From JAWKTT01 sp041398965 (GTDB lineage Bacteria; Planctomycetota; Planctomycetia; Planctomycetales; Planctomycetaceae): a stretch of DNA of 64,000 bases. Of this stretch, positions 1-8,815 are shown piece after piece. A program made the position numbers and the translations under genes. The stretch covers positions 98,752-162,751 of the forward strand of contig JAWKTT010000010.1 in NCBI GenBank assembly GCA_041398965.1, written 5' to 3'. Every line of letters starts with the position of its first letter. Position 1 is the stretch's first letter. The notes beneath the pieces were generated by a model, which was not told the origin of the DNA, did not search any database, and saw only the letters and a list, made by a program, of their open reading frames with translations.

Positions 1-11
1 TTGGTGTAATT

Positions 12-390
12 ATGAAGATTAAGAAGAACGACCTGGTCAAAGTGATCACGAAGCAAAGAGGGCTTCGAGTTCCTCCGGCTTTGAGCAGGCTCCTCGTCGC
101 GTCGTGGAAGTGCTGGATGGTGGACAGCTCGTGATTGTGGAAGGGTGAATCTCGTCTACAAGCACGTCAAACGTCAGACGCATCTACAAGAGTCCCAGAG
201 GTGGACGTCTCCGGTTGGAGATGCCAATTGCCGGGTCGAATGTACGTTACTACTGTGAAGCGTGCGGTCGAGTTAGCGGGACTTGATGTTGTTATAAGGA
301 AGATGGCAGCAAGGAGCACTTTGTAAGAAGTGTTCCGCGTCAGCTCAGGTGTTAAGTCCACCGCGTGCTGCCTACGCAAAGAGGTCATAG
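12..390 (+). pseudogene. rplX: 50S ribosomal protein L24, frameshifted
   Basis: L24 is an assembly-initiating protein of the large ribosomal subunit. The start reads MKIKKNDLVKVIT, which is typical L24. L24-like stretches then continue in changing frames: RRVVEVLDGGQLVIVEG from about 95, NLVYKHVKR from 148, GGRLRLEMPIAGSNVRYYC from about 200, and a lysine-rich end with AAYAKRS before TAG at 390. At least four frame changes are needed. The pieces YYCEACGR and KCSAS suggest the Cys-rich C-terminus seen in planctomycete L24. It heads the visible part of the spc-type operon. Because the gene is essential and L5 and S8 are damaged in the same way, sequence error is more likely than a true pseudogene. 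Confidence 0.85.
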
Positions 391-574
391 CGGCTGGGAT
401 GGCGGATTTTCGGTTGTGTGGAGTCGCTGGATTGGTTGATGTCTGAGTGGGTGACAGGTGTCCGGTTGGTTCCCCGGCAGGAATTGGGCGACCTGTTTGT
501 AGTCAAATGAGAATAGGAGGTCGGCGTCGTCCCATTAACGGCGGACGCTGGACTTTGTGGAATTAGAGCAAGCG

Positions 575-1123
575 ATGAAGACTCGTTTTCAAGAGATGTA
601 CGAATCTGAAATTCGGCGCAACTGGCGAAAGAGTTGGGGCGTTCGAATCACATTCACTGCCGAGCTTTCCATTCAAAATCGTCGTCCAGCATGGGGGTGG
701 GACGTGCCATTCAGGATCGTAAGATTCTTGGAAAAATGGCTGCAGGCACGGCCGCAATTACTGGTCAGAAGCCGGTGATTACAAAAGGCGAACAGTCGGT
801 CGTCGAATTTCAAGCGCATTGAGAAGATGGAGATCGGCTGCTGTGTGACGCTGCGTAAAGATCGGATGTACGAGTTTCTGGATCGTTTGATCTCTGTCGT
901 GTTGCCACGTGTTCGCGACTTCCGGGGTTTAAATGCGAAGGCGTTTGATGGGCGTGGCAACTACAGCCTGGGATTGACTGAACAAACGGTGTTTCCTGAG
1001 ATCAACGCCGATAGTGTGAAGAATCGGCAGGGGATGAATATCGCGATCGTGACGACCGCGACGACGAATGATGAGGCCCGGATGCTGTTGAAGCAGTTCG
1101 GAATGCCATTTAAGAAGGATTGA
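575..1123 (+). pseudogene. rplE: 50S ribosomal protein L5, frameshifted
   Basis: L5 binds 5S rRNA in the central protuberance of the large subunit. The N-terminus MKTRFQEMYESEIRR starts at ATG 575. L5 matches then move through frames: LPSF..KIVV near 665-690, MGVGRAIQDRKIL and AAITGQKPVITK at about 692-785. A long intact tail from 827 holds IGCCVTLRKDRMYEFLDR, RVRDFRGLN and FDGRGNYSLGLTEQ, and ends GMPFKKD. Three or more indels are needed within about 250 bases. The tail alone identifies the family. The 184 bases between L24 and L5 hold no recognisable gene. The likely cause is poor sequence near the window edge. Confidence 0.88.
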
Positions 1124-1248
1124 AGTCACCTTCCGGGTGTATGACTTTCGGGACTGACGAGTTGATGGGTGGAGTGTCGAGGTTGACAATGGTCGACTCT
1201 CGTGTGAAGCGGTCTTCCAGTATTTGATTTTTGAGTAAGAGCACGGTT

Positions 1249-1434
1249 ATGGCCAGTAAGGCGAAGGTAGCTAAGTCGAAGCGGACACCGAAGTTCAGCT
1301 CGCGCATTGAGCATCGCTGTCAGTTGTGCGGACGCCCTCGGGCCGTGTATCGGAAGTTTACCATCTGCCGTATCTGTTTCCGGAACATGGCCTTGGATGG
1401 GTTGATCCCCGGTGTGCGTAAGGCGAGTTGGTAG
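1249..1434 (+). CDS. rpsN: 30S ribosomal protein S14 type Z
   Basis: S14 is a small-subunit head protein. The 61-residue product is the short zinc-binding form: CQLCGR and CRICFR form a CxxC...CxxC zinc site, and the end GLIPGVRKASW is characteristic. ATG 1249 fits the family length; an in-frame TTG at 1231 would add six residues without family support. It is intact although it sits between the broken L5 and S8 genes. It is the third gene visible in the ribosomal operon. Confidence 0.95.
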   Translation: MASKAKVAKSKRTPKFSSRIEHRCQLCGRPRAVYRKFTICRICFRNMALDGLIPGVRKASW

Positions 1435-1602
1435 TGGTGGCGGGGCAAGATCGGTTTGCCCCCGGTTGAATCAGCGAATCGTCGTGATTGTTTTGACGGT
1501 GAGCTGAGGGTAGTTGGTACGGAATTTACAGCAGTTTCAGGGTTGGTTCGACCAACTGGCAGGCAAGTTGGCGATTCCAGCTTGAGGAGTAGAGTTCCGA
1601 TA

Positions 1603-1974
1603 TTGACAGACCCAATCGCAGACATGCTGACTCGGATACGCATGCGGCACGATGATTGGCGCATTTTGTCGATATTCCAGCCTCCCGGCTGAAGATCGCG
1701 ATGCAGCTTTGCAGCGGTATGTCTGGGACTTCGAAAGTGATTGAGAACTCGCCGCAAAACATTTTGCAGGTCAACGAAAATATGGGCCAGATGTGGAAGG
1801 CGAGTCATTCGAAAGATTGATCATCGGTAAGCGGGCGTCGATTCTATTCTGCAGCGGCGGCTGAAGTGATGCGGGGGATGGGGATTTCGATTCTGTCGAC
1901 AGATGGGAGTGCTGAGTAATCGTGGGGCTAAGGCCACTAATGTTGGTGGTGAGATTCTCTGCCAGGTTTACTAA
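1603..1974 (+). pseudogene. rpsH: 30S ribosomal protein S8, frameshifted
   Basis: S8 binds helix 21 of 16S rRNA and is the usual spc-operon autoregulator. The start LTDPIADMLTRIR (TTG 1603, or ATA/ATG-like codon just before) is the S8 N-terminus. Further S8 pieces follow in other frames: VDIPASRLKIA near 1668-1700, GMGISILSTDG near 1877-1908, and EILCQVY ending at TAA 1974. Several indels and probably substitutions are required. Position between S14 and L6 matches the canonical gene order. As with L24 and L5, sequence error is the simplest explanation. Confidence 0.82.
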
Positions 1975-2143
1975 GTGAAGCTCAGTCGATCGGAATGGGG
2001 ATCGACAGTGACGAATAGTCGATCGTCGATAGCCAGGAAACAGCGTAGGAACGGGATCAGTTAGAGTATCCATCGATCAGCAGACATGGCCGCGAGTACG
2101 TGGCATGCAATCAAATGATCGAGTTATGAGGTAGTACAGCGAG

Positions 2144-2692
2144 ATGTCAAGAATTGGAAAGAAGCCGGTCGCTGTCCCAGCGGGGATCGACGTGGCGGTT
2201 GCCGAGAACACGATCACCGTTAAGGGAAAAGGGGGCGAACTGGCCTACGAGTTCCCGGCGGGTATGGAAGTTGTCTGGGATGCGGCCGCGCGAAAGATTC
2301 AGGTGGGGCGTCCGGACAATGCTCGTCAGAATCGGGCTTACCATGGCTTGGTTCGGTCACTGATTCAGAACATGGTCCAAGGGTTGATTGCACCGTTCGA
2401 GAAGAAGCTGGAGATCGTCGGTGTCGGTTATCAAGCGACTTTGGCGGGACGAGTGCTGAAGCTGCAGGTTGGTTTCGCGAACGTCGTCGAGTTGGTGGTC
2501 CCTGACGTGGTGGTTTGCGAAGTTCCTTCGACCACACAGGTGGTTGTCCGCAGCATTGACAAACAGGCGTGCGGCCAGTTCGCAGCGAATGTTCGACGGG
2601 TCCGACCCCCAGAGCCTTATAAGGGTAAAGGGATTCGCTATGTTGGCGAACAGGTGCGTCGTAAGGTCGGTAAAGCAAACGCTGGTGGGTAA
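2144..2692 (+). CDS. rplF: 50S ribosomal protein L6
   Basis: L6 sits near the factor-binding site of the large subunit. The product is 182 residues, normal for bacterial L6. It begins MSRIGKKPV and carries the C-terminal signature PEPYKGKGIRY near residues 157-167. Both alpha/beta repeats are present. It is the first clearly undamaged long gene of the operon. The 169 bases between S8 and L6 are longer than usual for an spc operon and show no gene. Confidence 0.97.
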   Translation: MSRIGKKPVAVPAGIDVAVAENTITVKGKGGELAYEFPAGMEVVWDAAARKIQVGRPDNARQNRAYHGLVRSLIQNMVQGLIAPFEKKLEIVGVGYQATLAGRVLKLQVGFANVVELVVPDVVVCEVPSTTQVVVRSIDKQACGQFAANVRRVRPPEPYKGKGIRYVGEQVRRKVGKANAGG

Positions 2693-2710
2693 GGATAACA
2701 GGAAACTAAG

Positions 2711-3076
2711 ATGCACATTGAAAAGAGACTGGCGAAACAACGTGTACGGCGTGGCTTCCGCGTCCGCAATCGGTTGCGGGGGAGTGGACGTCCGCGGTTG
2801 AGCGTGTTTCGCAGTAACAACCATATTTACGCTCAGATCATCGACGATGTGCAAGGGGTGACATTGGTCTCCGCGAGTACGATGGAGGCGAGCCTTGGTG
2901 GGGCGGCGGGTTATCACGGGAACACTGCGGCAGCGGTTCGTGTCGGGGCGGCGATCGCTCAGCGGGCTGTGGAAAAGGGTTTGACCGAAGTGATGTTCGA
3001 CCGGGGGACATACCGTTATCATGGTCGGGTGGCTGCGTTGGCAGATGCTGCTCGGGAGAACGGTTTGAATTTCTAG
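2711..3076 (+). CDS. rplR: 50S ribosomal protein L18
   Basis: L18 binds 5S rRNA together with L5. The 121-residue product starts MHIEKRLAKQRVRRGFRVRN, contains RPRLSVFRSNNHIYAQIID, and ends with the conserved FDRGTYRYHGRVAALADAAR block. It lies 18 bases after L6, consistent with one operon. Confidence 0.97.
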   Translation: MHIEKRLAKQRVRRGFRVRNRLRGSGRPRLSVFRSNNHIYAQIIDDVQGVTLVSASTMEASLGGAAGYHGNTAAAVRVGAAIAQRAVEKGLTEVMFDRGTYRYHGRVAALADAARENGLNF

Positions 3077-3096
3077 GTGATGTGAAGAGTTGCTGG

Positions 3097-3114
3097 CATC
3101 GCGTTTCCGCGATG
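3097..3114. terminator. Hairpin after rplR
   Basis: CATCGCG and CGCGATG form a perfect 7-bp stem around the loop TTTC, 20 bases after the L18 stop, inside the 156-base gap before S5. No T-run follows, so it may be an attenuator or mRNA-processing site rather than a full terminator. Confidence 0.35.
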
Positions 3115-3232
3115 GGCGACTTGTGATGATGAAGAGTTACGGATCGTGAGTCGTGTGGTGGTTGGCTTGGGTGGCGTTTTGCCAGTCCGTTGAAGGCCCG
3201 ATCCAGCAGAATCAATACTCGGAGAAGAGCAC

Positions 3233-3718
3233 GTGTCAAAAACATCCGAAAAGCCGGCCCAGGGCCCCGAAAAGGTCGTACAGATACGACGCTGCTCGTG
3301 CGTGGTCAAAGGGGGGCGTCGATTTAGCTTCGCGGCTCTGCTCGTGATCGGCGACGAAAAGGGGAGCGTTGGCTACGGCTATGCCAAGGCAAAGGAAGTT
3401 CCGATCGCTGTAGAAAAGGCGAAGAAGGCAGCCGAGCGTGACCAGATGAAGGTCAAGTTGGTTGGGACCACAGTACCGCACCGAGTGGTTGGTCGCTACG
3501 GGGCATCGGAAGTGCTGTTGATGCCGGCATCGCCTGGTACGGGGATTATTGCTGGTGCGACTGTCCGTTCGGTGGTCGAGTCGGTGGGAGTGAGGGATAT
3601 TTTGACGAAGAGCCGGGGCTCGAGTAACCCGATGAATCTCGTTCGTGCGACCTTTGATGCATTGAGCAAGCTGCGGACTCGTGAAGAAGTCGCGATGCTG
3701 CGGGGAGTGGAAGTCTAA
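3233..3718 (+). CDS. rpsE: 30S ribosomal protein S5
   Basis: S5 lies at the mRNA entry channel and contributes to decoding fidelity. GTG at 3233 follows the purine-rich CGGAGAAGAG and gives MSKTSEKPAQG, then the dsRBD-like domain (RRFSFAALLVIGDEKGSVG) and the C-terminal domain (MPASPGTGIIAGATVRSVVE, SRGSSNPMNLVRAT). Length is 161 residues. The stop TAA overlaps the L15 start by one base, so the two are probably translationally coupled. No L30 gene lies between S5 and L15, an absence shared with several other bacterial lineages. Confidence 0.97.
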   Translation: MSKTSEKPAQGPEKVVQIRRCSCVVKGGRRFSFAALLVIGDEKGSVGYGYAKAKEVPIAVEKAKKAAERDQMKVKLVGTTVPHRVVGRYGASEVLLMPASPGTGIIAGATVRSVVESVGVRDILTKSRGSSNPMNLVRATFDALSKLRTREEVAMLRGVEV

Positions 3719-4167
3719 TGATTATTGATGATGTCCATCGTGGGATTAATAAGAACAAGGCCAGGAAGCGGGTTGGCCGTGGACCGGGCTCGGGTCATGG
3801 CAAGACTTCGGGTCGTGGTCATAACGGCTTCGGCTCGCGACGTGGCTCATCGCGACGACGTGGCTTCTCCGGCGGACAGATGCCGCTGGCGAGGTTGATC
3901 GCGAAGCGTGGTTTCAATAATAATCAGTTTGCGACGAAGGTCTTGGAGATCAATGTTGCATTATTGGAAGAAGTCTTCGAAGATGGTGCAGTTGTCAGCG
4001 TGGAAGCGCTGACGGAGCGTGGTCTGGCGAAGCGACGGTTCGACGTTGTGAAGGTATTGGGTGATGGCGAGTTGACAAAGAAGTTGACTGTTGTCGCACA
4101 TCGGTTTTCACAATCTGCCGAGGCGAAGATCGCTAAGGCGGGGGGAACTGTCGAGCGAATTCTGTAG
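3718..4167 (+). CDS. rplO: 50S ribosomal protein L15
   Basis: L15 is a late-assembly large-subunit protein. The 149-residue product has the glycine/arginine-rich N-terminal extension (RVGRGPGSGHGKTSGRG, GSSRRRGFSGGQMPLARLI) followed by a globular C-terminal domain ending GGTVERIL. It starts inside the S5 stop (TAATG). About 200 bases separate it from secY; that gap holds a 12-bp perfect palindrome GCCCGATCGGGC at 4236-4247. Confidence 0.97.
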   Translation: MIIDDVHRGINKNKARKRVGRGPGSGHGKTSGRGHNGFGSRRGSSRRRGFSGGQMPLARLIAKRGFNNNQFATKVLEINVALLEEVFEDGAVVSVEALTERGLAKRRFDVVKVLGDGELTKKLTVVAHRFSQSAEAKIAKAGGTVERIL

Positions 4168-4368
4168 GTAGAGTCATTTGCGTTGCCAGATTATCAGGGC
4201 AACTGTGATTGATGTTGTCGTATTTTGAACAATCTGCCCGATCGGGCGAAACGGAGTTCGTCACCCTGAGCCGCTTTCGGAAGACGGCGGTGTCGAGTCC
4301 GAGGTCGACTTGGCGGCAGTCATTTGGGGACCGGCCCGCATTGTGGGCGGGCAGAAGGATTTCGGAGT

Positions 4369-5745
<1,377 letters not shown>

Positions 5746-5805
5746 TGGTGTCCCCTTCCTGAGGGCTCGGGAGGTTGTCCCATATCGCCAGTGTGGGGCA
5801 TTTTG

Positions 5806-6870
5806 ATGGTCGACTGGTTTCCCATCATTGATGGCACGAACCGGGGTTTCGGAGCGGATTTGATTCGCTTCGCTCTTCGCACATTGACGCCGTTCTATGC
5901 GTCAGGTGTCGCCGTTCGGAACTGGTTGTATGACCGGAACTGGCTGGGACGCACCCGATTGTCGGTGCCGGTGGTCAGTGTGGGGAACGTGACCACGGGT
6001 GGATCGGGTAAGACTCCATTCGTCGTTTGGCTGGCGCGGACGTTTCAGGTCGCGGGGTGGTCACCGGGGCTTCTCAGTCGTGGGTATCTTTCGTTGGATT
6101 CTCATGGGAATGACGAGGGAAGGCTGCTGAGTCGGTTGTGTCCCGGTGTGCCGCATGTCCAGCAACGGGACCGAGTCGCTGGGGGACAGCGGGCGATATC
6201 CGAACTGGGGTGTGATGTCCTTGTTGTCGACGATGGATTTCAACATCGGCGGCTGGCTCGTGATCTCGACATTGTGCTTCTTGACGCGGTGGTTCCCTGG
6301 GGTTATGGGGCGTTGTTGCCGCGCGGGTTAATGCGTGAATCGGCCTCATCGCTGCGACGAGCCGACCTTGTGGTGCTGACACGGGTCAATCAGGTGAGTG
6401 AGGCGGACGTCGAGAGACTGCGCAAGACTCTGGCTGGTTTGACGAGTGCTCCGGTGGCGGGTGTCTCTTTCGAGCCGACGAGTTTGAGGGACGGCGTCGG
6501 AGGGATTCTCCCTTTGGAGCGGTTGCAAGGGTGTCGGGTGGGGGCGTTTTGCGGTATTGGAAATCCGACTGGTTTTCGATTGAGCATGAATGATCTCTGC
6601 GATGCTTCGCGGGGTTGGGTGTTTCGAGCCTTTCCGGATCATCACCACTACCGTGTGGAGGATCTTGCCGAGCTGGCAGCGTGGGGGACGGCCGAGGGGG
6701 TCGACCTGTTTCTGACGACGGGGAAGGACATGGTCAAGTTGCCCGAGGGGGGCATTGGAGGAGTCCCCCTGTTGTCGGTCGAGATTGAAACTCGGTTTGC
6801 CTTCGGTGAGGATGTGGTGCGTGAACGAATCGATCGATTGCGGACGATGCGAGTGATTGGCTCTCGGTAA
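5806..6870 (+). CDS. lpxK: Tetraacyldisaccharide 4'-kinase
   Basis: LpxK phosphorylates the 4' position of tetraacyl-disaccharide-1-phosphate to make lipid IVA, late in lipid A synthesis at the inner membrane. The product has the N-terminal amphipathic segment with VAVRNWLYDRNW, the Walker A motif GNVTTGGSGKT at residues 60-70, DDGFQHRRLARDLDIVLLD, and LLPRGLMRESASSLRRADLV, all LpxK hallmarks. ATG 5806 is preferred; GTG 5791 would add five residues. Length is 354 residues. Its presence implies a lipid A-bearing outer membrane. It directly follows secY and may be cotranscribed with the ribosomal operon. Confidence 0.93.
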   Translation: MVDWFPIIDGTNRGFGADLIRFALRTLTPFYASGVAVRNWLYDRNWLGRTRLSVPVVSVGNVTTGGSGKTPFVVWLARTFQVAGWSPGLLSRGYLSLDSHGNDEGRLLSRLCPGVPHVQQRDRVAGGQRAISELGCDVLVVDDGFQHRRLARDLDIVLLDAVVPWGYGALLPRGLMRESASSLRRADLVVLTRVNQVSEADVERLRKTLAGLTSAPVAGVSFEPTSLRDGVGGILPLERLQGCRVGAFCGIGNPTGFRLSMNDLCDASRGWVFRAFPDHHHYRVEDLAELAAWGTAEGVDLFLTTGKDMVKLPEGGIGGVPLLSVEIETRFAFGEDVVRERIDRLRTMRVIGSR

Positions 6871-6939
6871 CGAAGAGGTGCGGTTTTATCGGGGCATTTC
6901 ACTGACCGTGACGATGTAGACATGTGGCGGGAGGAAACG

Positions 6940-8019
6940 ATGGAGCGGTTACGTGTGGGGGTGATTGGAGCCGGGGGGATTGCGGCGAAGCTGCATCTGC
7001 CGGAGATTCAGTCGGTCGAGGGGGTCGAGGTGACGGTGTTGGGGGGGCGTCAGCAGCGTCGTTTGGAGACGTTGTGTCGCAAGTTTGGTGTTCCCCGCTG
7101 GACACAGTCGTATGCCGAGATCATTGCCGACCCCGAGGTTGACGCTGTCATCGTGGCGTTGCCGCATCCGTTGCATGTGAAGTATGGGCTGCTGGCTTTG
7201 GAGGCGGGGAAACATGTGCATATGCAGAAACCGCTCAGTACGTCGCTCGAGGAGGCGGAGGCGTTTGTGACAGCCGCGGAGCAGACTGATCGAACGGTGT
7301 TGTGTCTGCCGGATGTCGGACGGCCGCATGTCCGTCGAGCCCGAGCGATGATCGCGTCGGGGGAGTTGGGTCGGGTTTCGTCGGCTCATGCTCGATTCAG
7401 TCATGGAGGGCCGGAGGTTTATTACGCGACGATTCAGTCGATCTTAGAAGAGGAGTCGGACGGAGAGGCTGACGATTTGTGGTTCTTCGATGCGACGAAG
7501 GCGGACGTTGGGGCGTTGTTTGACATGGGGGTGTACGCGGTCGCCCACCTGGTGGCGATGCTGGGGTCGGTGACGCGAGTGTCGTGTCGGGTAAGTACGG
7601 TGTCGAAGCCGACCTCTCTGGAAGATACAGCGGCGATGCTGTTGGACTTCGAGTCGGGGGCGATCGGGACTGCTGAGACAGGTTGGTGTGACGGGGCGAG
7701 GACTTACGGGTTCTCTGTGCATGGTACCGAGGGGAAGTTGGTCAACCCGCCACTGACGCAAGAGTTGTGGCTGAGTCGCCCGACGTCGCGGGTGGACGAG
7801 GATGCTCCGTTGCTGACTGTGCCAGTTGACCTGGGAGACGATCGAGCGATTCACTCGCATCAACATTGGGTCGACTGCATTCGAGCAGGGAAGCAACCTC
7901 CGCAGACGAACGCCCGCTTTGCCCGGCATGTCACCGAGATCCTGTTGAAGAGTCTGGAGTCATCGCGGACTGGGCAGACGATGGACGTGGTGTCGCGGCT
8001 TTCGTGGGGGAAGGGGTGA
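6940..8019 (+). CDS. Gfo/Idh/MocA family oxidoreductase
   Basis: Predicted NAD(P)-dependent sugar or cyclitol dehydrogenase, 359 residues. ATG 6940 sits five bases after GGGAGG; an earlier ATG at 6922 lies upstream of that site. The Rossmann motif GVIGAGGIA is at the N-terminus, and EAGKHVHMQKPLS holds the family lysine, here in QKP instead of the usual EKP. The C-terminal half follows the usual alpha/beta layout (DMGVYAVAHLVAMLG, AAMLLDFESGAIGTAETGW). Substrate cannot be told. It lies 69 bases after lpxK. Confidence 0.88.
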   Translation: MERLRVGVIGAGGIAAKLHLPEIQSVEGVEVTVLGGRQQRRLETLCRKFGVPRWTQSYAEIIADPEVDAVIVALPHPLHVKYGLLALEAGKHVHMQKPLSTSLEEAEAFVTAAEQTDRTVLCLPDVGRPHVRRARAMIASGELGRVSSAHARFSHGGPEVYYATIQSILEEESDGEADDLWFFDATKADVGALFDMGVYAVAHLVAMLGSVTRVSCRVSTVSKPTSLEDTAAMLLDFESGAIGTAETGWCDGARTYGFSVHGTEGKLVNPPLTQELWLSRPTSRVDEDAPLLTVPVDLGDDRAIHSHQHWVDCIRAGKQPPQTNARFARHVTEILLKSLESSRTGQTMDVVSRLSWGKG

Positions 8020-8068
8020 TGAGGGGCCAGTTTCTCGGGGAACGGGTATTCGAGGGGAGGAGATGAGA

Positions 8069-8653
8069 ATGCTGATGACGGTTGAGGAGTTCTTGGATGA
8101 GAGATATGAGTTGCCGGAGGGGGGGCAGTGGTCTGAGTTAGAGGGGGGGAAGGCGATCTGCTTTCAACCTCCGGACTTGGATCATGGGACGGTTGTACTG
8201 AACTTGTCCAAAGGGGTCTCGCGGTGGGCGGTGGCTGAGGAGCGGGGGTATGCCTGTTTCGATCTCGGTCTGGTGTTGCGTCGCGATCCCGATACGGTGC
8301 GATTTCCGGCGGCGAGCTTCTTTCTGACGGGGGACCGATTCGCCGAGAGTGATCGGGATGTCACCGAAACTCGACCGGCTGCGGTGGTCGAACTGGCGTC
8401 GACGGCAGATCGTCGCAAGGTGATGAGCAGTCGGGTTTCGGAGTACCTGGAGCAGGGGGTCGAGGCGGTCATCGTGGTTGACCCGAAGCACGAAACGGTC
8501 TCAGTCTGGCATTCGGGAGCCGCGGCATTAGAACTCGGCCTGGGGGATCGGTTAGAAGGTCTCGCAACTCTACCAGGCTTCGAGATTGAGGTTGTCGAAC
8601 TGTTCGCCGTTCCGGAATGGTGGCAGCGACCTGGAGCAAGGAGCGGCGTTTGA
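8069..8653 (+). CDS. Uma2-family (DUF820) endonuclease-fold protein
   Basis: A restriction-endonuclease-fold protein of the Uma2/DUF820 family, 194 residues. ATG 8069 is eight bases after GGAGG; ATG 8063 is nearly on top of that site. Family traits visible are PDTVRFPAASFF (usual PDVxF strand), PAAVVELASTADRR, and KVMSSRVSEYLEQGVEAVI followed by VVDP. The real substrate of the family is poorly known. It stands alone, without a transposase or modification gene nearby. Confidence 0.85.
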   Translation: MLMTVEEFLDERYELPEGGQWSELEGGKAICFQPPDLDHGTVVLNLSKGVSRWAVAEERGYACFDLGLVLRRDPDTVRFPAASFFLTGDRFAESDRDVTETRPAAVVELASTADRRKVMSSRVSEYLEQGVEAVIVVDPKHETVSVWHSGAAALELGLGDRLEGLATLPGFEIEVVELFAVPEWWQRPGARSGV

Positions 8654-8815
8654 TTGCGGGGAACTGGCGGGGACTTCGGCTGGAATTGCCAGTAAAGAGG
8701 GAATTCGAGCGGGTGGAGGAAGAGTGCTGCTGTCGTATCGACAGGGGGATGCTAGAGTCCGGGGGACCGCACTGGATCGGCGGCAGTCCTCGCGTTTCAT
8801 CATGAAGGATCCCCG

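Noticed and set aside
1..2000. Programmed frameshifting in L24, L5 and S8
   Set aside because: The shifts are many, in both directions, lack slippery sequences, and affect three unrelated genes.
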